DNA from: Polynucleobacter hallstattensis
GTDB taxonomy: Bacteria > Pseudomonadota > Gammaproteobacteria > Burkholderiales > Burkholderiaceae
Length of the DNA stretch: 64,000 bases
Assembly: GCF_018881835.1 (NCBI RefSeq)
Contig: NZ_JACVPO010000001.1
Span: 1,116,001 to 1,180,000, forward strand
Direction: 5' to 3'
Position numbers and translations under genes: made by a program. Position 1 is the stretch's first letter. Each line of letters starts with the position of its first letter. This document shows, one piece after another, positions 30,371-40,789 of this stretch. Under the pieces are notes generated by a model. That model was not told the origin of the DNA, searched no databases, and worked only from the letters and a program-made list of their open reading frames with translations.

Positions 30371-33196
30371 ATGACCGATTTTGCCGCCCAACTTGAATTT
30401 CTAAAGCAGCACTCTAGCTATGCGCAACGCTGGCTTCATTCTCGCCCTGACTGGTCTGATTGGCTGCGTTCTCAGGGCGCCCAAAAAGTGGATGCGATTG
30501 GAATCAGGGATTTATTGAGTCCTTGCCAAGATGCTTTAGCCGCCCCCGAGCAAGATGAGGTTCAATTTATGGCGGATCTGAGGCTGGCTAGGCAACGCCT
30601 CATGCTCTGGATTGCCTTCCGAGACCTCAATGGCATGGCTGACCTCAGTGAGGTAACGCATGCACTGAGTCATTTTGCTGAGGAGGCAATAGCCCTTGCG
30701 ATTGTCTATAGTCGAGAAGATCTACAGCGTCGTTTTGGCTTGCCTTGGAGTCGGGTCACGGATTCAGAGATGCCTTTAATGGTGGTGGGTATGGGTAAGT
30801 TGGGTGGGCTAGAACTCAACCTTTCTTCTGATATCGACTTGATCTTTTTGTATGAGCACGAAGGTGATACTCAGGGTGGGCCCAAGAGCCTGTCGAATCA
30901 CGAGTGGTTTACGCGAATGGGTAAGCGTCTGATTAAATTATTAGCTGAGCATGACGCTAATGGTTTTGTATTTCGGGTGGATATGCGCTTAAGACCCAAT
31001 GGAGATTCTGGGCCTTTGGTCTGTAGTCTCGATATGCTCGAAGAATATCTCTTGGTACAGGGGAGAGAGTGGGAGCGCTATGCATGGATTAAAGGCAGGT
31101 TGATCTCACCTTTACCTGACTCATCCTCCTTTGCTTATTGTGAGCGTGAGCTCGATCAGCTGATTCGCCCTTTTGTTTATCGCCGTCATTTAGATTACGG
31201 TGTGATTGCTTCTATCCGTGAATTGCATAGGCAGATACAGCATGAGGCTGAGAAGCGTTCATCGAATCATCATGGTCGATCTAGAGATATTAAGTTGGGT
31301 CGTGGCGGCATTCGTGAGATTGAGTTCTTAGCGCAAATGTTTCAATTGATGCGTGGTGGCACGGATCCACGCTTTCGTATTCGACCTACTCTGGAGGTAT
31401 TGGAGTTAATAAAGCAGCAGGGTATTTTGCCTGCCACAGAAATTGATGATTTAAAGGTGGCTTACGTTTACTTACGTCGCTTAGAGCATCGGATTCAGGT
31501 TTGGGAGGATCAGCAGACACACTATTTGCCCGAGGATCAGGCCCCTCGTGCTCGCTTGGCAGCTAGTATGGTCGGCCCTGATCAGACTCAAGAACAAGCT
31601 CGTTTTTTATCTGAGCTCGACACACACCAAACGGCAGTAGCTCAGCATTTTGAAAAAGCTTTTGTACTCGATGATGCTGCACGTTTAGACAATACCTCTC
31701 TTCCGGCAGGCTGGGAGCCTGACGCCACCCTATTCCCAGAGTCTGCTACCCGATGGTTGGCTTGGGCTGATAGCTCTAAGCAAAGACAGTTACCAGAAAA
31801 AAGTAGAATTATTTTTAACAACCTCATTCGCAAAGCTGCGGAGAACTTGCAAGTGGATCAGCCTATTGTGATTAGCGCAGATCAAACCTTGCTTCGCTTT
31901 TTTGATTTGTTAGAAGCGGTTGCAAGGCGCAGCGCCTATCTCTCCATCTTGTCTGAATATCCTCAGGCGCTGTTCAATGTATTGGCTTTGCTCAAGTCCT
32001 CTCAATGGGGTGCGCAATATTTAACTCGGCATCCTCATCTCTTGGATTATTTGCTCAACTCGCGTACTGAGAAAGCCCTGATTGAAGATCCTGAACAGTA
32101 TTGGCAGGAAGTAAAGGCGACCTTGGATATGCGTCTGGATGACGTGATGGCAGATGGTGATGGCTCAGAGCAGGCGATGGATATTTTGCGCATTACCCAT
32201 CACACCGAAACCTTTATCACTTTGCTCGCAGACTTAGGAATTGGCATGGATCACGAGCTTTCGGTTGAGAAGGTGAGTGATCATCTATCTGCTTTGGCAG
32301 ACTTGATATTGCAGACCACTTTTGAGCGGGTATGGCCTAGCGTTGCCCAGAAGTTTGCATTACCGCTTGATGCGACTGCGCCATTCGCAGTAATTTCTTA
32401 TGGCAAGTTGGGTGGTAAAGAGTTGGGATATGCCTCCGACTTGGACTTGGTTTTCTTGTATCAAGCCGAAGAGGCTGATTTTGCTGCCCAAGAAATTTAT
32501 GCGCTACTCGCTAAGCGGATGATCAACTGGTTAACCGCTTACACGTCGGCCGGGAGTCTCTTTGAGATCGACACACGACTTCGCCCAAATGGTTCCGCTG
32601 GATTTCTGGTAACAAATGCCGATGCATTTAAGAAGTACCAGATGCGGGAGGGTGACAACGCCGCATGGGTTTGGGAGCATCAAGCTCTGACACGAGCTAG
32701 ATCCTCGGCGGGATCAAGAGCAGTTGGAGAATTTTTTGATAGTGTGCGATTTGACGTTTTAAGTCAGAAGCGTGATGTCGGACAACTGCGCCACGAGATT
32801 TTAGAGATGCGTCGCAAGGTTCATGCTGGACATCCAAACCCCAGCCCCGACTTTGATTTGAAACATGATGCCGGCGGTATGGTGGATATTGAATTTATCG
32901 TGCAATTTTTAGTCTTAGCATTCTCAAGTGCTTATCCACAGCTGATTGGTAATCTGGGAAACATTGCCTTACTTCGGATTGCTGGAGAGGCGGGCTTAAT
33001 TCAAGCTTCAGTAGCGCAAGAGGTGGGGGATGCCTATCGTTTGCTTCGGGCGCGCCAACATCGCTTGCGTTTAGATGGTGCAGAAAAGACGCGGGTAGAT
33101 TTGGGACTTGAGCCACAACTGGTGCAAGCAAGAGGGGTAGTGCTCACTTTATGGCAAGAAATATTTCTGGCTCCTTCGGATGCTGAACCCGTTTAG
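30371..33196 (+). CDS. glnE: Bifunctional glutamine synthetase adenylyltransferase/deadenylase
   Basis: Adjusts glutamine synthetase activity by adding or removing AMP in response to PII state. Both nucleotidyltransferase halves are present: GMGKLGGLELNLSSDIDLIF at about 141-159 (deadenylase half) and SYGKLGGKELGYASDLDLVF near 680 (adenylylase half), each with the paired aspartates. RGGIREIEFLAQ and GGMVDIEFIVQF are the helical partner motifs. It is 941 aa, normal. GGAG sits five bases before the ATG. It is a single-gene unit; its stop codon overlaps that of recN. Confidence 0.96.
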   Translation: MTDFAAQLEFLKQHSSYAQRWLHSRPDWSDWLRSQGAQKVDAIGIRDLLSPCQDALAAPEQDEVQFMADLRLARQRLMLWIAFRDLNGMADLSEVTHALSHFAEEAIALAIVYSREDLQRRFGLPWSRVTDSEMPLMVVGMGKLGGLELNLSSDIDLIFLYEHEGDTQGGPKSLSNHEWFTRMGKRLIKLLAEHDANGFVFRVDMRLRPNGDSGPLVCSLDMLEEYLLVQGREWERYAWIKGRLISPLPDSSSFAYCERELDQLIRPFVYRRHLDYGVIASIRELHRQIQHEAEKRSSNHHGRSRDIKLGRGGIREIEFLAQMFQLMRGGTDPRFRIRPTLEVLELIKQQGILPATEIDDLKVAYVYLRRLEHRIQVWEDQQTHYLPEDQAPRARLAASMVGPDQTQEQARFLSELDTHQTAVAQHFEKAFVLDDAARLDNTSLPAGWEPDATLFPESATRWLAWADSSKQRQLPEKSRIIFNNLIRKAAENLQVDQPIVISADQTLLRFFDLLEAVARRSAYLSILSEYPQALFNVLALLKSSQWGAQYLTRHPHLLDYLLNSRTEKALIEDPEQYWQEVKATLDMRLDDVMADGDGSEQAMDILRITHHTETFITLLADLGIGMDHELSVEKVSDHLSALADLILQTTFERVWPSVAQKFALPLDATAPFAVISYGKLGGKELGYASDLDLVFLYQAEEADFAAQEIYALLAKRMINWLTAYTSAGSLFEIDTRLRPNGSAGFLVTNADAFKKYQMREGDNAAWVWEHQALTRARSSAGSRAVGEFFDSVRFDVLSQKRDVGQLRHEILEMRRKVHAGHPNPSPDFDLKHDAGGMVDIEFIVQFLVLAFSSAYPQLIGNLGNIALLRIAGEAGLIQASVAQEVGDAYRLLRARQHRLRLDGAEKTRVDLGLEPQLVQARGVVLTLWQEIFLAPSDAEPV

Positions 33197-34863
33197 TTTT
33201 GCTCTAGTAGCTCACGAGCGTGTCGGCGTGTAGTGTCGGTAATCGTTGCTCCGCCCAGCATGCGCGCAACTTCCTCTACTCGCTCGGACCTTCCAAGTGG
33301 CATGACCTGTGATAGAGTTTTATCACCCGCTTGAGATTTGCTTACTTTGAGGTGGTGATTACCTTGCGCAGCCACTTGTGGCAAGTGAGTCACACACAGA
33401 ATTTGATGTGACCCGCCAAGTTGACGTAATAACTTCCCAACGGTCTCAGCAACGGCGCCACCAATACCCGCATCAACTTCATCAAATATCAGTGTAGGGG
33501 TAAAGGACGCCTTACTAGTGATGACGCTAATAGCTAAGCTAATACGCGCTAACTCACCGCCGGAAGCTACTTTTGCTAATGAGCGCGGAGTGCTTCCAGC
33601 ATGACCTGCAACTAGAAACTCAATTTGTTCAAGACCATGGGCGCCACCTTCGGCCAAAGGTAGCAAGGCAATCTCCAGCTGCCCGCCCGCCATCGATAGG
33701 TCCTGCATCGCAGTGGTAACTTGCTTACCTAAATCTTGCGCAGCCTTGTTACGTTTTTGTGAGAGTTGCTTTGCTTGCTTGAGATAGGCAAGCTCTTCTT
33801 GTTTCACCCTCTCGCGCAAGGCTTCTATATTTTGCGAGGCAGTTAATGCCTCTAAGTGCTCGGTAGTATCTAAAAGAAGCTTTGGTAAGTCATCTGCTTC
33901 GGTGCGGTATTTTCTGGCTGCACCATGCAGCGCTTGCATACGCTCCTCCACTTCATTGAGACGCGCAGGATCTAAATCCAGTTTTTGTAAATAACGATTG
34001 AGGCCATGCACCGCTTCATCTATCTGAATTTGGGCTGACTCTAAGGCTTGGCTGATCTCACTGAGTGCGGAGTCATGTTCGGCTAGGGCGCCTATATTTG
34101 CGCTAGCCTTAGAGAGGGTAGATTCGACAGAGTTATCCGCATCGCTTAGAGCATCAATTGCCTCTTGGCAGCCACTCATAATTTTTGCGCCGTTCGCTAG
34201 GCGAGCATGTTCACCTTGAATGGTGGTCCATTCACCCTCTTGCGGAGAGAGTTCAGTGAGCTCCTCTAATTGCCATTCCAAACGCTCGCGCTCACGTTCA
34301 ATATCTTGCCCAGCATTTTCAGCTTGCTCTAGTTTGCGACGCGAGTCACTGAGGATTTTAAATAATTGGGAGACCTCAGTAACAAGATCTAGATGATTAG
34401 CGTGGCGATCCAATAGTTCACGTTGCGCGCCACCTTTGAGCAGTAGTTGATGTGCATGTTGACCATGAATATCTACCAATTGATCACCTGCTTCTCGCAG
34501 CTGCGCCAAGGTTGCTACGCTACCATTAATAAAAGCGCGGCTACGGCCATTGGCCTCTACAGTTCTTTTCAGTAAAAGACCTTTCCCATCGTCTTCAATT
34601 GGAAAGCCTTGCTCATCTAGCCATTGATTGAAGTGTTTAATTTGCTGTGCGTCAATCCGAAAGAGCGCGCTAATTTCTGCACGACTGCAGCCTTCACGAA
34701 TTTGGCTACTATCTGCACGTTCGCCTAATACCAAAGCAAGCGCATCCAAGAGGATGGATTTACCGGCGCCTGTTTCACCAGTCAGGACTGTAAACCCAGA
34801 GGAAAAGTCGAGTTCTAGCTGGTCAACAATGACAAAGTCGCGAAGCGATAGTGTTTGTAGCAT
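33193..34863 (-). CDS. recN: DNA repair protein RecN
   Basis: SMC-like ATPase that acts at DNA double-strand breaks. Walker A GETGAGKS at 29-36, a central coiled-coil region from roughly 150 to 380, ABC signature SGGELARISLAI near 435, and Walker B in LIFDEVDAGIGGAVAE. It is 556 aa, as in E. coli. It follows nadK by 26 bp on the same strand, a common beta/gamma-proteobacterial pairing. I could not see a LexA-type operator just upstream. Confidence 0.96.
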   Translation of the reverse strand: MLQTLSLRDFVIVDQLELDFSSGFTVLTGETGAGKSILLDALALVLGERADSSQIREGCSRAEISALFRIDAQQIKHFNQWLDEQGFPIEDDGKGLLLKRTVEANGRSRAFINGSVATLAQLREAGDQLVDIHGQHAHQLLLKGGAQRELLDRHANHLDLVTEVSQLFKILSDSRRKLEQAENAGQDIERERERLEWQLEELTELSPQEGEWTTIQGEHARLANGAKIMSGCQEAIDALSDADNSVESTLSKASANIGALAEHDSALSEISQALESAQIQIDEAVHGLNRYLQKLDLDPARLNEVEERMQALHGAARKYRTEADDLPKLLLDTTEHLEALTASQNIEALRERVKQEELAYLKQAKQLSQKRNKAAQDLGKQVTTAMQDLSMAGGQLEIALLPLAEGGAHGLEQIEFLVAGHAGSTPRSLAKVASGGELARISLAISVITSKASFTPTLIFDEVDAGIGGAVAETVGKLLRQLGGSHQILCVTHLPQVAAQGNHHLKVSKSQAGDKTLSQVMPLGRSERVEEVARMLGGATITDTTRRHARELLEQN

Positions 34864-34889
34864 GCTTTAGCGTACCAAAAAATTCGACA

Positions 34890-35795
34890 TCAGAATGTCG
34901 ATGGATACTCATTCCAATGTAACTTCTCGCGCAAGGTTTTGTAGTCGCTATGGCTGCGAGGGTGAAGTAGGGTGATGGTTTTTTGAGATTGACTGACTTC
35001 AATAATGTCACCTGATTGCAAATGCGTTTGTGATTGCATATCAAAGTTCACAATTACTTCTCTACCATCAACCACCTCGATACTCACCACAATATCTTGC
35101 GGTAAGACAATGGGGCGATTGGATAAAGAGTGCGGTGCAATTGGTGCCAATAGAATTCCGGCAACCCGTGGATGTAGGATTGGTCCGCCAGCGGAAAGGG
35201 CATAAGCAGTTGAGCCGGTAGGGGTAGACACAATCAAGCCATCTGATCGCTGGTTATACATAAATGAACCGTTGACGCGCACCGCAAGCTCGACCATTCC
35301 TGAGATTCCGGAGCGATTAACCACTACATCATTGAGGGCAAGAGCTTGATTGATTTTTTTGCCATCACGTATCACAACTGCATCTAGTAGCGTTCTGGTA
35401 TCCGCTTCGTAGTCGCCAGCAATAATTTGTGACAAAACCGTTTGAACGTTCTGAATCGGGATGTCCGTCATGTAGCCCAAGCGGCCCATATTGATACCAA
35501 CCAAGGGGACATTGCTCCCGGCCAGTTGGCGTCCAATCCCCAGCATTGTTCCGTCACCACCTAAAACCACTGCTAAATCAATGGCTCCCGCAAACCCCTC
35601 TACTTTTTTGATCGGGTAGGTGGTTAGGCTGAGGTGGCTTGCGGTGGCGCTTTCAATAAAGACCTCGCAGCCTTGGTGGCCAAGTAGTGCTGCCAGGTCT
35701 TTAAGACGCTCTTGCATGCCGTCAGCCTGATATTTGCCGACAAGCGCAACCCGGCTAAAGGCCTTTTTGCTGGAATTTGGGGATGGGCTTAACAT
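34890..35795 (-). CDS. nadK: NAD kinase
   Basis: Phosphorylates NAD to NADP. The catalytic GGDGT lies at about residues 79-83 (VVLGGDGTMLGIGRQ). NMGRLGYMTDI, LNDVVVNR and the long substrate loop STPTGSTAYALSAGGPI follow in family order. I start it at ATG 35795 (301 aa, MLSPSPNSSKKAF). The open frame continues to 35870, but that part lies over the start of divergent hrcA. It is 26 bp from recN. Confidence 0.95.
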   Translation of the reverse strand: MLSPSPNSSKKAFSRVALVGKYQADGMQERLKDLAALLGHQGCEVFIESATASHLSLTTYPIKKVEGFAGAIDLAVVLGGDGTMLGIGRQLAGSNVPLVGINMGRLGYMTDIPIQNVQTVLSQIIAGDYEADTRTLLDAVVIRDGKKINQALALNDVVVNRSGISGMVELAVRVNGSFMYNQRSDGLIVSTPTGSTAYALSAGGPILHPRVAGILLAPIAPHSLSNRPIVLPQDIVVSIEVVDGREVIVNFDMQSQTHLQSGDIIEVSQSQKTITLLHPRSHSDYKTLREKLHWNEYPSTF

Positions 35796-35832
35796 ATAAC
35801 GATTAAACCATACGCATAAAATCCCTTCCACC

Positions 35833-36855
35833 ATGGATGATCGTTCCCGCGCCTTACTGAAAACCCTCATCGAGCGCTATATCGAAGAGGGGCAGCCTAT
35901 TGGCTCACGCACCCTATCTCGATTCTCGGGACTGGATCTTTCTGCGGCCACGATTCGCAATGTCATGGCGGATTTAGAGGAAATGGGTCTAGTAACCAGC
36001 CCCCATACCTCAGCGGGCCGCATCCCAACTCCTAGGGGCTATCGCCTCTTTGTAGATACGATGGTGACCGTTCGCCCCCTAGAGGAAATTGCCGCCCGTG
36101 AGATGGAAAAAGGGCTTTTGCCAGATTCACCGCAAAGAGTACTGAACTCCGCTGCGCAAATCCTGTCTAATTTGACCCATTTTGCCGGGGTGGTGATGAC
36201 GCCCAAGCGAGCTCAGGTCTTTAAGCATATTGAATTCTTGAGGCTGGGTGAGGGCAAAATCCTGCTCATCATGGTTACACCTGAAGGCGATGTTCAAAAC
36301 CGCATCCTCCCTACTTCGCAGGACTACACCCCAAGTCAGCTAGTTGAAGCTGGAAATTACATCAATACTCAGTTTGCCGGCAAGAGCTTTGCAGAAGTGC
36401 GTGCGCATCTTGCCTCTGATTTGGATAATTTACGAAGCGATATCTCGGGGCTGATGGCTCTGGCATTGCACAGTGGCGTTAGTGATTACGGTATGGGTCA
36501 AGGAGATATGCTGCTATCAGGTGAGCGGCGCTTGCTCAACGTTGGCGATCTCAGTACGAATTTGGATAAGCTGCGCAAGATGTTCGATATGCTGGAGCAA
36601 AAGTCGGTCCTCATGCAGTTGCTAGATGTATCTAGTCATGCCGATGGTATTCAAATCTTTATTGGTGGCGAAAGTGATTTGCTGCCTTATGAAGATTTGG
36701 CGGTGATTAGTGCACCTTACAGTGTAGATGGTCAGATTGTTGGCACCCTTGGCGTGATTGGACCTACTCGTATGGCATACGATCGGGTGATTCCGATTGT
36801 CGACATCACCTCTAAGTTGTTATCGGGCGCATTAAGTGCGCCAATAAGTTCTTAA
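35833..36855 (+). CDS. hrcA: Heat-inducible transcription repressor HrcA
   Basis: Winged-helix repressor that binds CIRCE operators and is stabilised by GroEL. The N-terminal DNA-binding domain (about 1-80) has [20 protein letters not shown] and [20 protein letters not shown], the recognition-helix signature. The remainder is the GAF-like dimerisation/inserted domain ending with [15 protein letters not shown]. It is 340 aa. It is divergent from nadK across 37 bp and is followed by hemH in the same direction. No CIRCE sequence is visible near it or before grpE and dnaK, so its targets probably lie elsewhere, for example groESL. Confidence 0.95.
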   Translation: MDDRSRALLKTLIERYIEEGQPIGSRTLSRFSGLDLSAATIRNVMADLEEMGLVTSPHTSAGRIPTPRGYRLFVDTMVTVRPLEEIAAREMEKGLLPDSPQRVLNSAAQILSNLTHFAGVVMTPKRAQVFKHIEFLRLGEGKILLIMVTPEGDVQNRILPTSQDYTPSQLVEAGNYINTQFAGKSFAEVRAHLASDLDNLRSDISGLMALALHSGVSDYGMGQGDMLLSGERRLLNVGDLSTNLDKLRKMFDMLEQKSVLMQLLDVSSHADGIQIFIGGESDLLPYEDLAVISAPYSVDGQIVGTLGVIGPTRMAYDRVIPIVDITSKLLSGALSAPISS

Positions 36856-36900
36856 TAGTCATTATATTTTTTAGCTCTCTTTAATAAAGACGGATCTTCC

Positions 36901-37995
36901 TTGAATCAAAATCCCCACCTACGCCCCTCTAAGACAGCAGTGTTATTGCTCAACTTGGGCACTCCTTCCGCACCAACTGCTAAAGCGGTAAGGGCTTATC
37001 TCAAGGAATTTTTATCTGATCCACGCGTTGTAGAAATCCCCCGCATTATTTGGTGGTGTATTTTGAATGGGATTATTTTGCCGATTCGTAGTGGTGCTTC
37101 TGCAAAGAAATACGCTTCCATTTGGTTGCCAAAATTGGGTTCTCCATTGATGCATTACTCCCGCCTGCAAGCAAAAGAGTTAGGTGAGAAATTCGCAAGC
37201 CACGGTGAAGTAGTGCTGGTAGATTTAGCCATGCGTTATGGTGAACCTTCAACTCAGCAAGCCTTGGAAGCTCTGCAGGCACAGGGCATGGAGCGTTTAT
37301 TGTTATTGCCACTATATCCACAGTACTCTGCGACTACTACTGCCTCCAGTTTTGATGAAGTGTTTCGCGTACTGGGGACTTGGCGTAATCAACCCGAGTT
37401 GCGTTTGGTTAAGTACTACCACGATATCCCTGCATATATTTCAGCATTACGTGACCAAGTACTTGGTGCATGGGATAAAGATGGTCGCCCAGATTTTGCT
37501 GCTGGTGATCGCTTTGTAATGTCTTTCCACGGATTACCCAAGCGTAATTTAATGAAGGGCGATCCCTACCATTGCGAGTGCTTGAAAACTGGCCGCTTAC
37601 TTGGTGAGTCATTGGGTCTAGAACCTGGACAATACTTAGTTACTTTTCAATCTCGCTTTGGTAAGGCGGAGTGGCTCAAGCCTTATACGGCCCCAATGAT
37701 TGAAGAGTTAGGTAAAACAGGCTGCAAACGAGTAGATATTTTTTGCCCAGGATTTCCGGCAGATTGCTTAGAAACCTTAGAAGAGATCGCAATGGAGGCG
37801 CGTGAAATCTTTTTGGAGCATGGTGGCAAAGACTACCGCTATATTCCTTGCTTAAATAGCAATCCAAAGTGGATCGATGCAATGTACGACATTGCCCATC
37901 AGCATCTATCTGGTTGGAGTTTAGGTGTTGAGTCTGATGCAGTATTACAGGAGCGTGACCGCTTGGCTGAGTTAGCTAAAACGAAGATTGCTTAA
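36901..37995 (+). CDS. hemH: Ferrochelatase
   Basis: Inserts ferrous iron into protoporphyrin IX, the last step of heme synthesis. Family segments: LLLNLGTPSAPTAKAVRAYL, LPLYPQYSATTTASSFDEV and the catalytic-histidine loop FVMSFHGLPKRNL; then QSRFGKAEWLKPYT and FCPGFPADCLETLEEIA. It is 364 aa. The start is TTG at 36901, with a weak ACGGA six bases before it; there is no nearby ATG that keeps the N-terminal strand. It lies between hrcA and grpE, a usual beta-proteobacterial order. Confidence 0.94.
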   Translation: MNQNPHLRPSKTAVLLLNLGTPSAPTAKAVRAYLKEFLSDPRVVEIPRIIWWCILNGIILPIRSGASAKKYASIWLPKLGSPLMHYSRLQAKELGEKFASHGEVVLVDLAMRYGEPSTQQALEALQAQGMERLLLLPLYPQYSATTTASSFDEVFRVLGTWRNQPELRLVKYYHDIPAYISALRDQVLGAWDKDGRPDFAAGDRFVMSFHGLPKRNLMKGDPYHCECLKTGRLLGESLGLEPGQYLVTFQSRFGKAEWLKPYTAPMIEELGKTGCKRVDIFCPGFPADCLETLEEIAMEAREIFLEHGGKDYRYIPCLNSNPKWIDAMYDIAHQHLSGWSLGVESDAVLQERDRLAELAKTKIA

Positions 37996-38006
37996 AGCTT
38001 GGCACA

Positions 38007-38034
38007 CTTGAAATTGCCTAAATTGGCCCCATAT
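38007..38034 (+). promoter_or_regulatory. Sigma-32 (heat-shock) promoter of grpE
   Basis: CTTGAAA at 38007-38013 and CCCCATAT at 38027-38034 with a 13-nt spacer, a near-consensus RpoH promoter. It lies about 44 bp before the grpE ATG, in the hemH-grpE gap. Confidence 0.88.
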
Positions 38035-38077
38035 TGTTCAGAAGTAGCCATCCTGATAGAAAAGTGAATTTGCATCT

Positions 38078-38638
38078 ATGACCCAAGAAAATCAAAATCC
38101 ATCTCCCGAGCAAGAACATACTGCTCCTGATCCTCAGGCTGAAGTTAGTGCACAAGCAGCCCCTGCAGATACCGAAGTAAAGACTCCAGAGCAAGAAATT
38201 GCCGAGTTAAATCAAAAGCTAAGCGAGATGCAAGATAACTATCTGCGCGCCAAGGCCGAGGGTGAAAATATTCGTCGCCGAGCCGCTGAAGATGTCTCAA
38301 AGGCGCATAAGTTTGCAATTGAAGGTTTTGCTGAACACCTCGTACCGGTAACAGACAGTCTCTACGCAGCCCTGAATGCAGAGGCTGTAGATGCCAAAGC
38401 ATTTAAAGAGGGCCTAGAGATCACCCTAAAACAACTGCTGTCTGCTTTTGAAAAAGGTCGTTTGACTGAGATTAATCCTGCTGTAGGTGACAAGTTCGAT
38501 CCTCACCACCACCAGGCCATTGCTTCAGTTCCTTCGGATCAAGAGGCCAATACCGTGGTTTCAGTGCTCCAGAGAGGTTATTCCATCGCTGATCGGATTT
38601 TGCGCCCAGCCTTAGTAACCGTGAGCGCGCCTAAATAA
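38078..38638 (+). CDS. grpE: Nucleotide exchange factor GrpE
   Basis: Releases ADP from DnaK. The first 50 residues are acidic and disordered ([16 protein letters not shown]). A long coiled-coil helix runs about 55-110 with [19 protein letters not shown], followed by the C-terminal beta wing with the signature [20 protein letters not shown]. It is 186 aa. It is preceded by its own sigma-32 promoter and followed by a terminator, so it can be transcribed apart from dnaK. Confidence 0.96.
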   Translation: MTQENQNPSPEQEHTAPDPQAEVSAQAAPADTEVKTPEQEIAELNQKLSEMQDNYLRAKAEGENIRRRAAEDVSKAHKFAIEGFAEHLVPVTDSLYAALNAEAVDAKAFKEGLEITLKQLLSAFEKGRLTEINPAVGDKFDPHHHQAIASVPSDQEANTVVSVLQRGYSIADRILRPALVTVSAPK

Positions 38639-38680
38639 GGTATTAAAAGCCTCTAAATGGGGTTTTCTGGGTCAAAAAAG

Positions 38681-38708
38681 ATAAAAAGGGCAGAAATCTG
38701 CCTTTTTT
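38681..38708 (+). terminator. Terminator between grpE and dnaK
   Basis: Stem AAAAAGGGCAGA / TCTGCCTTTTTT with one G-T pair, a two-base apical gap and six T at the end. It lies about 45 bp past the grpE stop and just before the dnaK heat-shock promoter. Confidence 0.85.
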
Positions 38709-38719
38709 GCTTTTCAACC

Positions 38720-38747
38720 CTTGAATTTCTCTGCTTCGACCCCATTT
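38720..38747 (+). promoter_or_regulatory. Sigma-32 (heat-shock) promoter of dnaK
   Basis: CTTGAAT at 38720-38726 and CCCCATTT at 38740-38747, again with a 13-nt spacer. The start site would lie about 55 bp before the dnaK ATG. Confidence 0.88.
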
Positions 38748-38810
38748 ATTCCTTATCGAATTATTCGCAGTTTGACGAAATAACACCTAACTTAATTTTT
38801 TGGAGCCATT

Positions 38811-40742
38811 ATGGGAAAGATTATCGGAATTGACTTGGGAACCACGAACTCGTGCGTTTCTGTTGTTGAAAACAATGCACCTAAGGTTGTCGAGAACGCA
38901 GAAGGCGGTCGCACAACTCCTTCCATCATCGCTTATGTTGAAGACGGCGAAGTATTGGTTGGCGCACCTGCAAAACGCCAATCAGTAACCAATCCTAAAA
39001 ACACCATCTACGCAGTAAAGCGTTTGATGGGTCGTAAATTTACTGATGCGGAAGTACAAAAAGACATCGGCTTGATGCCTTACAAAATTGTTCAAGCGGA
39101 CAACGGTGATGCTTGGGTCGAGGCGCGTGACAAAAAAATGGCACCACAACAAGTGTCAGCAGAAATTCTGCGCAAAATGAAAAAGACTGCCGAAGATTAC
39201 CTCGGCGAAGAAGTGACTGAGGCAGTGATTACTGTTCCTGCTTACTTCAACGATAGTCAACGTCAAGCTACTAAAGATGCAGGTCGTATCGCTGGTTTAG
39301 ATGTAAAGCGCATCATCAATGAGCCAACTGCCGCGGCATTAGCCTTCGGTTTGGACAAGCAGGACAAGGTTGATCGCAAGATTGCCGTATATGATCTGGG
39401 CGGCGGTACATTCGACGTATCCATTATTGAGATTGCTAACGTAGATGGTGAGAAGCAGTTCGAAGTGCTTTCAACTAACGGCGATACATTCTTGGGTGGC
39501 GAAGATTTTGACCAGCGCATCATTGACTGGATCATTGCTGAGTTCAAGAAAGAGCAAGGCGTAGATTTGAGTAAAGACGTATTGGCATTGCAGCGTTTAA
39601 AAGATGCTGCTGAGAAAGCCAAGATCGAATTGTCATCTGCACAACAAACTGAGATCAATTTGCCATACGTGACTGCTGACGCTGGCGGCCCTAAGCATTT
39701 GAACTTGAAGCTGACCCGCGCTAAGTTGGAATCTTTAGTAGAAGAGTTGATCAATCGTACGGCTGGTCCTTGCTTGACTGCAATTAAAGATGCTGGCGTA
39801 AATCCTGCTGATATCGATGATGTAATTTTGGTTGGCGGTCAAACCCGTATGCCCGCTGTTCAGGACAAGGTAAAAGAAATTTTTGGTAAAGAGCCACGCA
39901 AAGATGTGAACCCAGATGAAGCGGTTGCAGTTGGTGCCGCGATTCAGGGATCGGTATTGTCTGGCGATCGTAAAGACGTCCTACTCTTGGACGTAACTCC
40001 ATTGTCTTTGGGTATCGAAACCTTGGGTGGCGTGATGACTAAGATGATTCCGAAGAACACGACTATTCCGACGAAGCATTCACAGGTTTACTCTACAGCG
40101 GAAGATAACCAGCCTGCGGTAACTATTAAGTGCTTCCAAGGTGAGCGTGAGATGGCTGTTGCCAACAAGTTGCTCGGTGAGTTTAATTTGGAAGGCATTG
40201 CCCCAGCACAACGCGGTATGCCGCAAATTGAGGTGACTTTTGATATTGATGCTAATGGTATTTTGCATGTAACTGCAAAAGATAAAACGACTGGCAAAGA
40301 GAACAAGATCACTATTAAGGCAAACTCAGGTTTGACTGAAGAAGAAATTTTACGCATGGTAAAAGATGCTGAAGCGAATGCTGATGAAGATAAAAAAGCA
40401 TTGGAATTAGTAACGGCACGCAACACTGCTGATGCTTTGGCTCACTCAACCAAGAAAGCTTTGGAGGAGCATGGTTCCGCTTTGGAGGCTTCTGAGAAAG
40501 AAGCAATCGAAGCTGCCCTGAAAGAATTGGACGAAGCTATCAAGGGTAGCGATAAAGCTGCTATTGAGGCCAAGACTGAGGCTTTGGGTAAAGCAAGTCA
40601 GAAGCTGGGTGAAAAGGCCATGGCTGCAGAACAGGCTAAGGCTGGTGGTGCTCCAGGAGCAGCCCCCGGTGGTGCCCCAGGTGCAGCTCCCGATGCTGAC
40701 GTAGTGGATGCGGATTTCAAAGAAGTGAATGACAAGAAATAA
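38811..40742 (+). CDS. dnaK: Chaperone DnaK (Hsp70)
   Basis: ATP-driven Hsp70 chaperone. The nucleotide-binding domain begins [19 protein letters not shown] and contains the three HSP70 signatures: [21 protein letters not shown] and [14 protein letters not shown]. The substrate-binding domain and lid follow from about 390. The C-terminus has a Gly/Ala/Pro-rich linker ([16 protein letters not shown]) and ends [16 protein letters not shown], resembling the conserved EEVKDKK tail. It is 643 aa. TGGAG lies five bases before the ATG. It is preceded by its own heat-shock promoter and followed by dnaJ. Confidence 0.98.
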   Translation: MGKIIGIDLGTTNSCVSVVENNAPKVVENAEGGRTTPSIIAYVEDGEVLVGAPAKRQSVTNPKNTIYAVKRLMGRKFTDAEVQKDIGLMPYKIVQADNGDAWVEARDKKMAPQQVSAEILRKMKKTAEDYLGEEVTEAVITVPAYFNDSQRQATKDAGRIAGLDVKRIINEPTAAALAFGLDKQDKVDRKIAVYDLGGGTFDVSIIEIANVDGEKQFEVLSTNGDTFLGGEDFDQRIIDWIIAEFKKEQGVDLSKDVLALQRLKDAAEKAKIELSSAQQTEINLPYVTADAGGPKHLNLKLTRAKLESLVEELINRTAGPCLTAIKDAGVNPADIDDVILVGGQTRMPAVQDKVKEIFGKEPRKDVNPDEAVAVGAAIQGSVLSGDRKDVLLLDVTPLSLGIETLGGVMTKMIPKNTTIPTKHSQVYSTAEDNQPAVTIKCFQGEREMAVANKLLGEFNLEGIAPAQRGMPQIEVTFDIDANGILHVTAKDKTTGKENKITIKANSGLTEEEILRMVKDAEANADEDKKALELVTARNTADALAHSTKKALEEHGSALEASEKEAIEAALKELDEAIKGSDKAAIEAKTEALGKASQKLGEKAMAAEQAKAGGAPGAAPGGAPGAAPDADVVDADFKEVNDKK

Positions 40743-40789
40743 TCCCGGGGATTGAAAGTCATTTAACGTAGTTAAGAGGTACTTAAATA

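Noticed and set aside
34864..34889. LexA box expected before recN
   Set aside because: No CTGT-N8-ACAG pattern is seen in the gap or just upstream in nadK.
39263..40506. Several minus-strand open frames across dnaK
   Set aside because: They are antisense shadows produced by the strong codon bias of dnaK.
40630..40700. GC-rich repeated codons for Gly-Ala-Pro
   Set aside because: They belong to the flexible C-terminal tail of DnaK.
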